This document shows, in pieces, positions 24,254-32,287 of a stretch of DNA of 32,698 bases. A program made the translations under genes and the position numbers. This DNA comes from an uncultured Ellagibacter sp. (GTDB lineage Bacteria > Actinomycetota > Coriobacteriia > Coriobacteriales > Eggerthellaceae), in NCBI GenBank assembly GCA_934654815.1, contig CAKUGU010000026.1, positions 1-32,698 of the forward strand. The letters are read 5' to 3'. The first letter of the stretch is position 1. Each line of letters opens with the position of its first letter. A model generated the notes under the pieces. That model ran no database searches and had not been told where the DNA came from. It worked only from the letters and a program-made list of their open reading frames with translations.

Positions 24254-25093
24254 ATGACCGACCTCAAGCGAGTGGCGACTGACGTTCGCTGCGACATTCT
24301 GCGCATGATCGCAGAAGCGGGAAGCGGGCATCCGGGGGGATCGCTCTCGTGCACCGACATCCTGACTTCGCTGTACTTCGGCGGCGTGCTCAAGCACGAC
24401 CCGAAAAACCCCAAGATGGAAGGCCGTGACTGGTTCTTCCTGGCCAAGGGCCATGCGGCGCCGGCGCTCTACGCCACGCTCGCCCATGCGGGTTATTTCC
24501 CCGTCGAAGAGCTGAAAACGCTGCGCAAGCTCGGCACGCGCCTTCAGGGGCACCCCGACTGCAACCTCTGCCCGGGCGTTGAGGTGTCCACCGGCTCTTT
24601 GGGCCAGGGGCTTTCCATCGCCGCCGGCACCGCCGCGGGCCTTCGCCTCGACGGCAAGCCGGGCAGCGTCTTCGCGCTTCTGGGCGACGGCGAATGCGAA
24701 GAGGGCCAGGTGTGGGAGGCCGCCATGTTCGCCGCGCATCGCCGTCTCGGCAACCTCACCGCGATCATCGACCACAACGGCCTGCAGATCGACGGCAAGG
24801 TGACCGAGGTGTGCAGCCCCGAGGATCTGGGTGCCAAGTTCGAGGCGTTCGGGTGGCAGGTCCATCACGTGAACGGCCACGACATCGACGCGCTCGTCAA
24901 GCTGCTCGGCGAATGCAAGGCCGCATCCGACGGCGCGCCGCACGCGGTCATCGCCGAGACGGTGAAGGGCAAGGGCGTGTCGTTCATGGAGAACCAGGCC
25001 GGCTGGCACGGCAAAGCCCCGAACGCCGAGCAACTCGAAACCGCGCTTGCCGAGCTTGCGGGCGCATGCGATAAGGAGGAAACCCGTGGTTAA
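24254..25093 (+). CDS. Transketolase, N-terminal (thiamine-binding) subunit
   Basis: A 279-residue protein equal to the N-terminal half of transketolase. It has GHPGGS at residues 25-30, AKGHAAPALY at 64-73 and the thiamine diphosphate/metal motif beginning GDGE at 144 and ending at DHNGLQID. With the next gene it makes the complete enzyme of the non-oxidative pentose phosphate pathway, moving two-carbon units between sugar phosphates. Split transketolases are normal in many anaerobes and actinobacteria. The start is ATG 24254, with GAAAGGA six bases upstream. It overlaps the C-terminal subunit gene by eight bases. Confidence 0.93.
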   Translation: MTDLKRVATDVRCDILRMIAEAGSGHPGGSLSCTDILTSLYFGGVLKHDPKNPKMEGRDWFFLAKGHAAPALYATLAHAGYFPVEELKTLRKLGTRLQGHPDCNLCPGVEVSTGSLGQGLSIAAGTAAGLRLDGKPGSVFALLGDGECEEGQVWEAAMFAAHRRLGNLTAIIDHNGLQIDGKVTEVCSPEDLGAKFEAFGWQVHHVNGHDIDALVKLLGECKAASDGAPHAVIAETVKGKGVSFMENQAGWHGKAPNAEQLETALAELAGACDKEETRG

Positions 25094-26060
25094 GCTTGCA
25101 GACGCCGCCCAGGCGGAAAAGAAACTCGCGACCCGCGCGGCCTTCGGCGTCACGCTCGCCGAGCTCGCGGCGGAAGGTGAGCCCGTCGTCGCCGTCGACG
25201 CCGACCTGTCGGGTTCCACCACCACCAAGAAGTTCGCGGCCGCAGCTCCCGAGAACGCGGACAAGCTCTTCAACTGCGGCATCGCCGAGCAGAACATGAT
25301 CGACGTGGCGGCGGGCTTGGCGCTCACCGGGCATATCGCCTACACGGGCTCGTTCGCCGTGTTCGGCACCGGGCGCGCCTACGACCAGATCCGCAACACG
25401 GTGTGCTACAGCAACCTCAACGTGAAGATCTGCCCCACGCACGCGGGCGTGTCGGTCGGCCCCGACGGCGGCAGCCACCAGATGCTCGAGGACATCTCGC
25501 TCATGCGCGGGCTGCCCAACATGCGCGTGCTCGTGCCCGCCGACTACGCGGCCGCGCGCGCTGCCATCAAGCTCGCCGCGAAGACGCCGGGTCCGGTGTA
25601 CGTGCGCATGGGCCGCGCGGCCGTGCCATGCGTGTACGCCGACGACGTCGAGCTCGAGCTCGGGCGCGCCTACACGCTGCGCGAGGGGTCGGACGTGACC
25701 ATCGTGGCGTGCGGCGTTGAAATCCGCGAGGCGCTCGCAGCCGCCGACGCGCTTGCCGCCGAGGGCATCTCCGCCGAGGTCATCGACGCGTTTTCGGTGA
25801 AGCCGCTCGACGAGGAGACCATCACGGCGTCCGTCGCGAAGACGGGCTGCTGCGTCGTCGCCGAGGAGCACAGCGTGCACGGCGGCCTCGGTTCCGCCGT
25901 GGCCGAGTGCCTCGCGCGCAAGCACCCCGCTCCCTGCGAGTTCGTTGGCGTGAAGGATCGCTTCGGCAAGTCCGGCGAGTTCGAGGAGCTTCTAGGCTAC
26001 TTCAACCTCGACGCGGCCGCGGTCGCCGCGGCGGCGAAGGCGGCCATCGCGCGCAAGTAG
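25086..26060 (+). CDS. Transketolase, C-terminal subunit
   Basis: A 324-residue partner of the preceding gene, holding the pyrimidine-binding domain and the C-terminal transketolase domain. The catalytic glutamate lies in NCGIAEQNMIDVAAG near residues 74-88. HAGVSVGPDGGSHQ and the PADYAAARAAI segment follow, as in the transketolase/DXS family. The start is GTG 25086, with AAGGAGG five bases upstream, and it overlaps the N-terminal subunit by eight bases. This gives coupled translation and equal amounts of the two chains. A strong terminator follows. Confidence 0.93.
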   Translation: MVKLADAAQAEKKLATRAAFGVTLAELAAEGEPVVAVDADLSGSTTTKKFAAAAPENADKLFNCGIAEQNMIDVAAGLALTGHIAYTGSFAVFGTGRAYDQIRNTVCYSNLNVKICPTHAGVSVGPDGGSHQMLEDISLMRGLPNMRVLVPADYAAARAAIKLAAKTPGPVYVRMGRAAVPCVYADDVELELGRAYTLREGSDVTIVACGVEIREALAAADALAAEGISAEVIDAFSVKPLDEETITASVAKTGCCVVAEEHSVHGGLGSAVAECLARKHPAPCEFVGVKDRFGKSGEFEELLGYFNLDAAAVAAAAKAAIARK

Positions 26061-26094
26061 CGCTGCGGTTTGCAAGCTGTCCCGTAAACGACGA

Positions 26095-26133
26095 GCGGCT
26101 CGCTTCCCGAGAAGGGGAGCGAGCCGCTTTTTT
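26095..26133 (+). terminator. Intrinsic terminator after the transketolase genes
   Basis: A 14-pair stem (26095-26108 with 26114-26127, one G-T pair) and a five-base loop are followed by six T residues. This is the clearest terminator in the window. Confidence 0.9.
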
Positions 26134-26283
26134 CATGCCGCAGGGCGCGTGGAGCGCCGCGGGGCAGTGCGGGACGGGCGTTGCCGGTGCCTGCGCGATG
26201 CCGCGCGCGGGTGTGGGCGCCCAGCTTCCCGTTGCCACGATCGCGCCTCGCAGGGGGCGGGGCACCCCGCATTTCCCGCGGCC

Positions 26284-27567
26284 CTATTCCGCCACGCGGA
26301 GATCGAGCTCCTGCAGGTAGCTGCCGTCCTTGTCGGACTCGAGCACCGCGAACGCGATGGCGGGCATGACCGATGTGCCCTTCAGGCACGCAAGGTAGCG
26401 CGGCGGGAACGCCGTCGAGTCCTCGTCCTCGTCGTCGACCAACGTGCTGCACCCGGCGGCGGAAAGGATCATCTTGGCCGTGGCGCGGTCGCTCCCGAAC
26501 ACCTTCGCCGTCTTCAGGAAGAAATCGCCCTCGTCGAACTCGAAGCAGGGGTGCACATGCGCCGCGCGCTCGTTTCGCTGGCGCATCTCGCTTCGGTGCT
26601 TGTTGTCGAGCGAGCAGTAGTGCATGCCGAAGGAAAATCCCTGGTCGATGGCATAAACCATCAGCGAGAGCGCGAGCTCTTCGCTGCCGGCGATGGGGAG
26701 CCCGCCCGAGTAGCCGTAGTCGTACATGACGTCGAAGGGCGGGTTGCGCACGGTGAGCCCGCGCTTGGCGAACTCATCCCAGCTGTGGAAGGGGAAGCAG
26801 AACTCCAGCATGTTGATGCCGCGGATGCCGATTTCCTCGAAGCTCGCGAGCAGCTCCTTCATGCGCGCCTCGGTGCCGGGGATGATGGGCATCTCCACCA
26901 TGACGTCGGGGATGTAGCGCTTGGCGAGGCGCATCGCGTCGAGCACCTTCTCCTGCAAGGGCTCGGGGTCGAAGTCTTTCACGCTGAAGCGGATTTCCTT
27001 GAGCCCCGCGTCGCGTAGGCGACGCGCCATGTCCTCGGTGAGCAGATCGCCCGAGGTGTACATGCGCTTGTGAGCATCGGGGAAGAGCTCGCCGGCGCGT
27101 GTGAGGAAGCGGATGGAGTCCTCGAAGCTCAAAAGCGGCTCGCCGCCCGTGAGCCCGATGACGGCGAGGCCGTCGGTGTAGGTCTTCGCGGCGCGGTCGA
27201 GGCCTTCCTCCCACGGGCAGCCCTCGCGGAAGAACGTGTCGTAGTCGGCCTGGTTGTGGTTGAAGCAGAAGTAGCAGTCGCGGTGGCACTTGAACGTGGT
27301 GGAGAACGTCTCGCTGCCGCGGTTGCCCGTGCACTCGATGCATGCCTTCGAGATCCAGCCCACGCGGATCGAGGCGCCGGCGTTGCGGAACTCGGCGCCG
27401 CGTTTCCGGAGCTCGCCGCGAAGCCGCGCGATCTCGGCGTCGGACGAACCCGCGGGCGCGAACTCGACGCCATGGGCGCGCAGCGCGTCGAGGTAGTCGT
27501 CGCGGACGGCGTCGTAGTGGGAAAGCGCGCGGTTGAGCGCCTCGTTTGCGGTTCTTCGTGCTTGCAT
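26284..27567 (-). CDS. Radical SAM protein of unknown function
   Basis: A 427-residue radical SAM enzyme. The cluster motif C94-x3-C98-x2-C101 (KCHRDCYFCFNH) binds the [4Fe-4S] cluster that cleaves S-adenosylmethionine, and LTGGEPLLSF is the SAM-contacting GGEP motif. An extra C76-x2-C79 pair (ACIECTGN) precedes the core motif and may hold an accessory metal. The C-terminal ~150 residues have HYCSLDNKHR and GCSTLVDDEDED but no clear SPASM cysteine set. I cannot assign a substrate. ATG 27567 is preferred over an in-frame ATG at 27600 because a weak GGATG lies upstream of it, but the choice is uncertain. It is a single gene, with convergent transketolase on one side and the divergent WYL regulator on the other. 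Confidence 0.82.
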   Translation of the reverse strand: MQARRTANEALNRALSHYDAVRDDYLDALRAHGVEFAPAGSSDAEIARLRGELRKRGAEFRNAGASIRVGWISKACIECTGNRGSETFSTTFKCHRDCYFCFNHNQADYDTFFREGCPWEEGLDRAAKTYTDGLAVIGLTGGEPLLSFEDSIRFLTRAGELFPDAHKRMYTSGDLLTEDMARRLRDAGLKEIRFSVKDFDPEPLQEKVLDAMRLAKRYIPDVMVEMPIIPGTEARMKELLASFEEIGIRGINMLEFCFPFHSWDEFAKRGLTVRNPPFDVMYDYGYSGGLPIAGSEELALSLMVYAIDQGFSFGMHYCSLDNKHRSEMRQRNERAAHVHPCFEFDEGDFFLKTAKVFGSDRATAKMILSAAGCSTLVDDEDEDSTAFPPRYLACLKGTSVMPAIAFAVLESDKDGSYLQELDLRVAE

Positions 27568-27615
27568 GTGGTCACATCCAATGGTCGAGCGTGATTGCAT
27601 TTCGTGCGATATCGA

Positions 27616-27621
27616 ATTATA
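27616..27621 (-). promoter_or_regulatory. -10 element of the radical SAM gene
   Basis: A perfect TATAAT reads on the minus strand about 50 bases upstream of the chosen start and 16 bases upstream of the alternative start at 27600. No clear -35 is seen. Confidence 0.5.
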
Positions 27622-27651
27622 GCCGACCCGCCGCGCCCTCGCCCGCGGCAT

Positions 27652-27687
27652 GCGCGCCCTACCGTGCCATGGGGCGGTAGGGCGCGC
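27652..27687. other. Perfect hairpin between divergent genes
   Basis: A 13-base-pair perfect stem (27652-27664 with 27675-27687) encloses a ten-base loop. It sits between the radical SAM and WYL promoters, where no transcript should end, so a terminator role is unlikely. The rest of the 27568-27891 gap holds the promoters listed separately. Confidence 0.6.
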
Positions 27688-27793
27688 TCGCGTTTCGGGG
27701 CTCGATCGTGCCCGTCGCAAGCGGCAAACGGTAAGGCACCTTGCGAGATACTAGACATGGTCTGAACCAACAATGGGACGGTCAAAATGTAAC

Positions 27794-27851
27794 AAACGAC
27801 GCGTTTCATGTCATAAACGCTTATTCATCAGGGAAAACGTAGCGATATAAT
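27794..27851 (+). promoter_or_regulatory. WYL gene promoter with dyad symmetry
   Basis: TATAAT at 27846-27851 is a strong -10. Upstream, AAACG-N3-CGTTT (27794-27806) and GCGTTT-N8-AAACGC (27801-27820) share an arm, giving three alternating copies of the same half-site. This could be an autoregulatory operator for the WYL protein. The -35 is weak. Confidence 0.45.
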
Positions 27852-27891
27852 AAGTATGCATTATTTCTCTTAACGATAAGGAGCCTTCGTT

Positions 27892-28875
27892 ATGGTCAAC
27901 GTCCAGAAACTGAAGCTTCTTTACCTCATGAAAATGCTCTACACGAAGACATCCGCTAGCCAGGGCCTTACGATGAGCGCCATCCTGAAAGAGCTCGAGG
28001 CGTGCGGCATCAAGGCCGAGCGCAAGTCGGTCTATCGCGACATCGAGTCGCTTCGCGAGTTCGGCCTCGACGTCAGGGTGCTCCAGCGCGCCCCTGCCGA
28101 ATACGCGCTCGTCTCCCGCGACCTCGACACCGACGACATGCGCGACATCGCCTGTGCGCTCCAGTCGTCGGCCGAGCTCACGCAGCGCCGCGCTGACGCG
28201 CTCGTGCGCGGCCTTAAACTCATCACCCCCGAATGCGACCGCGCCAAACTCGACGGGCGCATGCAGGTTGCCGGGCGGATCAAGGTGCAGGGGGAATCTG
28301 CGTTCACGAAGATCGACCGCATCAACGACGCCCTCGCCTCCAAGAAGAAGGTATCGTTTCGCTACTTCAGGTTCGACGAGGCGAAGCGAAAGGCGATGCG
28401 CCCCGGCAACGAGCGCTACGTCGAGACGCCGCTCGACCTTGTCTGCTCGCGCGGGTCGTACTATCTGGTCGCAGCCGGCGCGGCGGAAGGGGAACTTGCG
28501 GCGTTCCGCGTCGATCGCATGGACTACGTCGAGGTGTGCGACGAGCCGGCCGCCCGTGTCGCCTACAACGGAGCCTTCGACATCGAGGCGTACGAGAACT
28601 CGCTTCTCGGCGGTGCGGCCGCTTGTGCGCTTCAGGCGACGTTCTCGGTGGCGCCCGAGGCGATGGACGTCGTGATCGATCGGTTCGGCGCCGACGTCGA
28701 GGTTTCCGCCGCCGATGACGGTTGCGTGCGGGTGACGGCTCCGGCCGTCGCGGGGCCGGTGCTCTACGGCTGGCTCGCATGCCTCGGTGGGAAGGTACGC
28801 GTCGTTTCGCCTGCATCGCTTGCCGAAGGGTACAGGGCGCACCTCGAGCGCGCGCTCGAGGCGGCTGGGGCTTAA
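27892..28875 (+). CDS. WYL domain transcriptional regulator
   Basis: A 327-residue regulator. Residues 1-65 form an HTH_11-type winged helix (KLKLLYLMKMLY, then RKSVYRDIESLREFGLDV). Residues ~140-230 form a WYL domain (KKKVSFRYFRFD, YVETPLDLVCSRGSYYLVA), thought to sense a ligand or nucleic acid. A C-terminal extension (WCX-like) follows. WYL regulators control varied targets, including DNA damage and phage defence genes. Here the nearest downstream gene is a DUF3516 helicase. The start is ATG 27892, with AAGGAG eight bases upstream. It may repress itself through the dyad at 27794. Confidence 0.9.
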   Translation: MVNVQKLKLLYLMKMLYTKTSASQGLTMSAILKELEACGIKAERKSVYRDIESLREFGLDVRVLQRAPAEYALVSRDLDTDDMRDIACALQSSAELTQRRADALVRGLKLITPECDRAKLDGRMQVAGRIKVQGESAFTKIDRINDALASKKKVSFRYFRFDEAKRKAMRPGNERYVETPLDLVCSRGSYYLVAAGAAEGELAAFRVDRMDYVEVCDEPAARVAYNGAFDIEAYENSLLGGAAACALQATFSVAPEAMDVVIDRFGADVEVSAADDGCVRVTAPAVAGPVLYGWLACLGGKVRVVSPASLAEGYRAHLERALEAAGA

Positions 28876-28928
28876 AGGGCTTTTCCGCACATCGGGTGTG
28901 CATCTCGCCGCGCGCGAAGGTAGTGCGC

Positions 28929-28934
28929 TACACT
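28929..28934 (+). promoter_or_regulatory. Possible -10 element for the helicase gene
   Basis: TACACT in the context GCGCTACACT occurs here and again at 31757-31764 before another gene. The -35 is not clear. It is 74 bases upstream of the helicase GTG. Confidence 0.35.
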
Positions 28935-29008
28935 TGAACCCAAATGACTTCCCGACGGCGGGCGCGCGGTTTCGCGCGCCCGCTGCTTCCCCGACGCAAG
29001 GAGCGATC

Positions 29009-31621
29009 GTGCCCGATTCCGCAGACCACGCATTCGAAGATGAAACAGCCCAGCTCGCCTCGGCGGCGCGCGAGGAGAACGCGCCGGGGGAGTTGGGTGC
29101 GCTCGCCTGCAGGCTCTACGACGAGCACCCCGACTTGACCGAGGAGGAGGCCTTCGAGGCGTTCTGCGACTGGGTGGCGTCGCGCGGCATCGAGCTGTGG
29201 CCGCACCAGGAAGAGGCCCTCATGTCGATCATGGTGGGCGACCACGTCATCTTGGGCACGCCGACCGGCTCGGGCAAGTCGCTTGTGGCGCTCGGCATGC
29301 ACTTCATCGCGATGTGCTTCGGCGAGCGGTCGTACTACACCGCTCCCATCAAGGCGCTCGTGAGCGAGAAGTTCTTCAACCTGGTCGAGCTTCTAGGGCG
29401 CGAGAACGTCGGCATGATCACAGGCGACGTGCACATCAACACGTCGGCGCCGGTCATCTGCTGCACCGAGGAGATCCTCGCGAACCAGGCGCTCGCCGAG
29501 GGCGTAGACGCGCCCATCGAGAGCGTCGCCATGGACGAGTTCCACTTCTTTTCCGATTCCGACCGCGGCTGGGCGTGGCAGGTGCCCCTGCTCACGCTTC
29601 CCAATGTGCAGTTTCTGCTGATGAGCGCCACGCTCGGCGACGTGACCCAGATCGCCGAGACGCTTCGCCGCCAAACGGGCAAGGACGTCGACTGCATCAC
29701 GGACGCGCCGCGCCCCGTGCCGCTTTCCTACGAGTACGCCCTGACGCCGCTCGAGGCGACGGTCGAACTCGCGCTGCGCAAGGGGGAGGGACCGCTCTAC
29801 CTCGTGCACTTCTCGCAGGACGCGGCGCTTTCGAGCGCGTCGGCGCTTGCGAGCTACGGGGTGGCCACCAAGGAGCAGCGCGAGGCGGTGAAGGACGCCA
29901 TGAAGGGCGCGAAGTTCACCACCGCGTTCGGCAAGACCTTGAAGCGTTTGCTCGGGTGCGGTGTAGGCGTGCACCATGCGGGGATGCTGCCGCGCTATCG
30001 CCTCTTGGTGGAAAAGCTCGCCCAACAGGGGCTTCTCCCCGTCATCTGCGGAACCGACACGCTCGGCGTGGGCATCAACGTGCCCATCCACACCGTGGTG
30101 CTCACGGCGCTCGCGAAGTTCGACGGGCATAAGATGCGCCGGCTGCGCTCGCGCGAGTTCCACCAGATCGCCGGGCGTGCGGGCCGTTCCGGCTTCGACA
30201 CCGAGGGCGTGGTCATCGCCGAGGCGCCCGAGCACGACATCGAGAACCACAAGGCCGAGGTGAAGGCCGCAGGCGACCCCAAGAAGCTGCGCCGCATCAA
30301 GAAGAAGAAGCCGCCCGAGAACTTCGTCGGCTGGAACGAGGACACGTTCACGCGCCTTGTCGAATCCGAGCCCGAGAAGCTGACGCCCCGCATGCGCATC
30401 ACGCATTCGATGGTGCTCTCGGAAGTGGAGCAGGGCGGAGATGCCCGCGCGCGCGTGGAGCAGCTCATCGCGGACTCGATGCAGCCCGACGAGGAGAAGG
30501 TGAAGCTGTCGGTGCGCGCCGACGAGGTGTTCGCCACGCTCATCTCCGCGGGCGTGGTGGAGAAGGCCGAGCGCGAAGACGGCGGCGCCGACTACTTCGT
30601 GACGGTCGATCTGCCGGAGGATTTCGCGCTCGACCAGCCGCTTTCGCCGTTTCTGCTGGCGGCGCTGGAGCTTTTGGACCCCGAAAGCGACGACTACGCG
30701 CTCGATGTGGTGTCGATGGTGGAAGCGACGCTTGAGGACCCGCGTCAGGTGCTGCGCGCGCAGGAGCGCAAGGCGCGCGACAAGGCGATGGCCGAGATGA
30801 AGATGGACGGCGTGGAATACGAGGAGCGCCTGGAGCGCATCGCCGACGTGACGTACGCGAAACCGCTCGAGGACCTGCTCGACGCGGCGTTCGAGAAGTA
30901 CTGCGAGGCCGTGCCGTGGGCTCGCGACTATTGCCTGCGCCCGAAGTCGGTTCTGCGTGACATGCTGGAATGCGCGGCGGACTTCAAGGGGTACATCCAG
31001 CAGCTGGGGATCACGCGCTACGAGGGCGCGCTTCTGCGCTACTTGTCGGAGGCGTTCCGCGCGCTCGATCGCACGGTGCCCGAGGGCAAGCGCGACGAGC
31101 GGCTTGAGGACATCGTCGCGTGGCTGGGGCTCGTGGTGCGTTCGGTCGACTCGAGCCTGGTTGACGAATGGGAGAACGCGGGCGCGGCGCTCGATGCGGC
31201 GCCGCCGGCACCCGAGGACGCGCCGGTCGTGCGCGATCGGCGCGGGCTCACCGTGCTCGTGCGCAACGCGCTCTTCGCCCGCGTGAGGGCGGCGGCGCAT
31301 CGCGACGCCGCGGCGCTCGGGGCCATGGACGGCGAGTGGGGCTTCGGCGAGCGCGCATGGGCGGCGGCGCTCGATGGGCTCTACGAGGCGCACGAGGAGG
31401 TGCTGCTCGACGCGGATGCGCGCTCGAAGGCGTACCTTATGATCGACGAGGCCGACGAGGAGCGGGCGCACGTGTGGCACGTGCGGCAGATCTTCCATGA
31501 CGCGGACGGCGACAGCGACTTCGCGATCGCGGCCGATGTGGACTTGGACGCGACGCAGGACGGCGACGGCGTGGTGTTCTCGAACTACCGCGTGGGGTTC
31601 GCGGAGGACTTGAGCGAGTAG
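29009..31621 (+). CDS. DUF3516 Ski2-like DEAD/DEAH-box helicase
   Basis: An 870-residue ATP-dependent helicase. Walker A GTPTGSGKS lies at residues 83-91, the Walker B DEFH at 176-179 and SAT at 206-208. The second RecA domain contains GTDTLGVGINVPI and QIAGRAGRSG. This order and the VHHAGMLPRYR block are Ski2-like. The C-terminal ~400 residues match the DUF3516 region typical of actinobacterial members. It probably unwinds RNA, in RNA turnover or ribosome-linked work; the exact substrate is unknown. The start is GTG 29009, with AAGGAG six bases upstream; a longer in-frame start at 28787 would overlap the WYL gene with unlikely sequence. Confidence 0.9.
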   Translation: MPDSADHAFEDETAQLASAAREENAPGELGALACRLYDEHPDLTEEEAFEAFCDWVASRGIELWPHQEEALMSIMVGDHVILGTPTGSGKSLVALGMHFIAMCFGERSYYTAPIKALVSEKFFNLVELLGRENVGMITGDVHINTSAPVICCTEEILANQALAEGVDAPIESVAMDEFHFFSDSDRGWAWQVPLLTLPNVQFLLMSATLGDVTQIAETLRRQTGKDVDCITDAPRPVPLSYEYALTPLEATVELALRKGEGPLYLVHFSQDAALSSASALASYGVATKEQREAVKDAMKGAKFTTAFGKTLKRLLGCGVGVHHAGMLPRYRLLVEKLAQQGLLPVICGTDTLGVGINVPIHTVVLTALAKFDGHKMRRLRSREFHQIAGRAGRSGFDTEGVVIAEAPEHDIENHKAEVKAAGDPKKLRRIKKKKPPENFVGWNEDTFTRLVESEPEKLTPRMRITHSMVLSEVEQGGDARARVEQLIADSMQPDEEKVKLSVRADEVFATLISAGVVEKAEREDGGADYFVTVDLPEDFALDQPLSPFLLAALELLDPESDDYALDVVSMVEATLEDPRQVLRAQERKARDKAMAEMKMDGVEYEERLERIADVTYAKPLEDLLDAAFEKYCEAVPWARDYCLRPKSVLRDMLECAADFKGYIQQLGITRYEGALLRYLSEAFRALDRTVPEGKRDERLEDIVAWLGLVVRSVDSSLVDEWENAGAALDAAPPAPEDAPVVRDRRGLTVLVRNALFARVRAAAHRDAAALGAMDGEWGFGERAWAAALDGLYEAHEEVLLDADARSKAYLMIDEADEERAHVWHVRQIFHDADGDSDFAIAADVDLDATQDGDGVVFSNYRVGFAEDLSE

Positions 31622-31686
31622 CAGGGAGATAGGTGAGCGTGCGGCGGGACGACGTCCTTCTGCTGGATTGCGACTCTAGTTCGCGT

Positions 31687-31707
31687 ATACCCCTCCCTGG
31701 TATATGA
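31687..31707 (+). promoter_or_regulatory. CsoR-like operator overlapping an extended -10
   Basis: TATACC-N7-GGTATA (31687-31705) is a perfect dyad whose core, ATACC-N7-GGTAT, has the arm sequence and spacing of CsoR copper-sensor operators. Its right arm is part of TGGTATATG (31699-31707), a possible extended -10 element, so a bound repressor would block transcription. The gene downstream encodes a heavy-metal-associated domain protein. No csoR gene is in the window. Confidence 0.5.
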
Positions 31708-31758
31708 AGGTTTTGCGCGTGGCTAACTTTTGCCGTCGTCGCCGGGTGCGGAGGGCGC

Positions 31759-31764
31759 TACACT
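31759..31764 (+). promoter_or_regulatory. Second possible -10 element before the HMA gene
   Basis: TACACT in GCGCTACACT, the same context as before the helicase gene, lies 60 bases upstream of the start codon. The nearest TTGCCG (31731-31736) is 22 bases away, too far for a standard -35. Confidence 0.3.
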
Positions 31765-31823
31765 GGGTTCAAGTCAGTGATAGATAACTTCCCTTGCGGG
31801 GAAAGGCTGGAAAGGTCGGGCCC

Positions 31824-32207
31824 ATGAACGCGCCAACTCTCATCATCCTCATCGTCATCATCGTCGGCATGGTTTTCGCGGGACGGCGCATGTATCGCGT
31901 GTTCTCGCTGAAGGATGATTGCTGCGGCGGCGGCCCGAAGGAGCCGAAGGCGAAGAAGACGAAGCCGGTCGAGGTGGAAGACACCGACGAGGCGAACTAC
32001 CCCCATTCCCTCAATGTGCGTGTTAAGGGTATGACCTGCGAAAAGTGCGTCGAGCGCGTGCAGAACGCGCTGAACTCGCTGCCGGGGACGTGGGCCCGCG
32101 TCGACCTCGCCACCGGCGAGGCGCGCATCCTTGCGAAAACCCCCATCGACCGTGACGCGATCGAGCGAGCAGTAGAAGCCGCCGGCTACTACGTAGCGCA
32201 CAGGTAG
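31824..32207 (+). CDS. Membrane-anchored HMA (heavy-metal-associated) domain protein
   Basis: A 127-residue protein. Residues 5-19 form one hydrophobic helix, followed by basic RRMYR and a Cys33-Cys34 pair. A Lys/Pro-rich linker leads to a C-terminal HMA domain (residues ~60-127) with the metal-binding GMTCEKC at 69-75. Such domains bind Cu(I) and related soft metals. Soluble CopZ chaperones lack the membrane helix, so this may be an anchored chaperone or delivery protein for a metal exporter coded elsewhere. The CsoR-like operator upstream supports copper control. The start is ATG 31824, with GGAAAGG eight bases upstream. A terminator and the CRISPR array follow. Confidence 0.85.
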   Translation: MNAPTLIILIVIIVGMVFAGRRMYRVFSLKDDCCGGGPKEPKAKKTKPVEVEDTDEANYPHSLNVRVKGMTCEKCVERVQNALNSLPGTWARVDLATGEARILAKTPIDRDAIERAVEAAGYYVAHR

Positions 32208-32251
32208 GGAAGGCGAGGACGCCGAACGCATGACATAAGTAAACAGGCAAT

Positions 32252-32274
32252 GCCCCGCTGCGGCGGGGCTTTTT
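32252..32274 (+). terminator. Intrinsic terminator after the HMA gene
   Basis: A seven-pair stem (GCCCCGC with GCGGGGC) with a four-base loop is followed by five T residues. It shields the gene from the CRISPR array that begins 14 bases later. Confidence 0.85.
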
Positions 32275-32287
32275 CGTGTTTTGAGGC

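Noticed and set aside
22965..24254. Long upstream extension of the Hpt open frame on the minus strand
   Set aside because: It is antisense to prfB; the Hpt gene has its own start with a perfect AGGAGG at 22964.
29393..31498. A 701-residue minus-strand open frame opposite the helicase
   Set aside because: It is an antisense shadow with no motif; the plus strand holds a complete set of helicase motifs.
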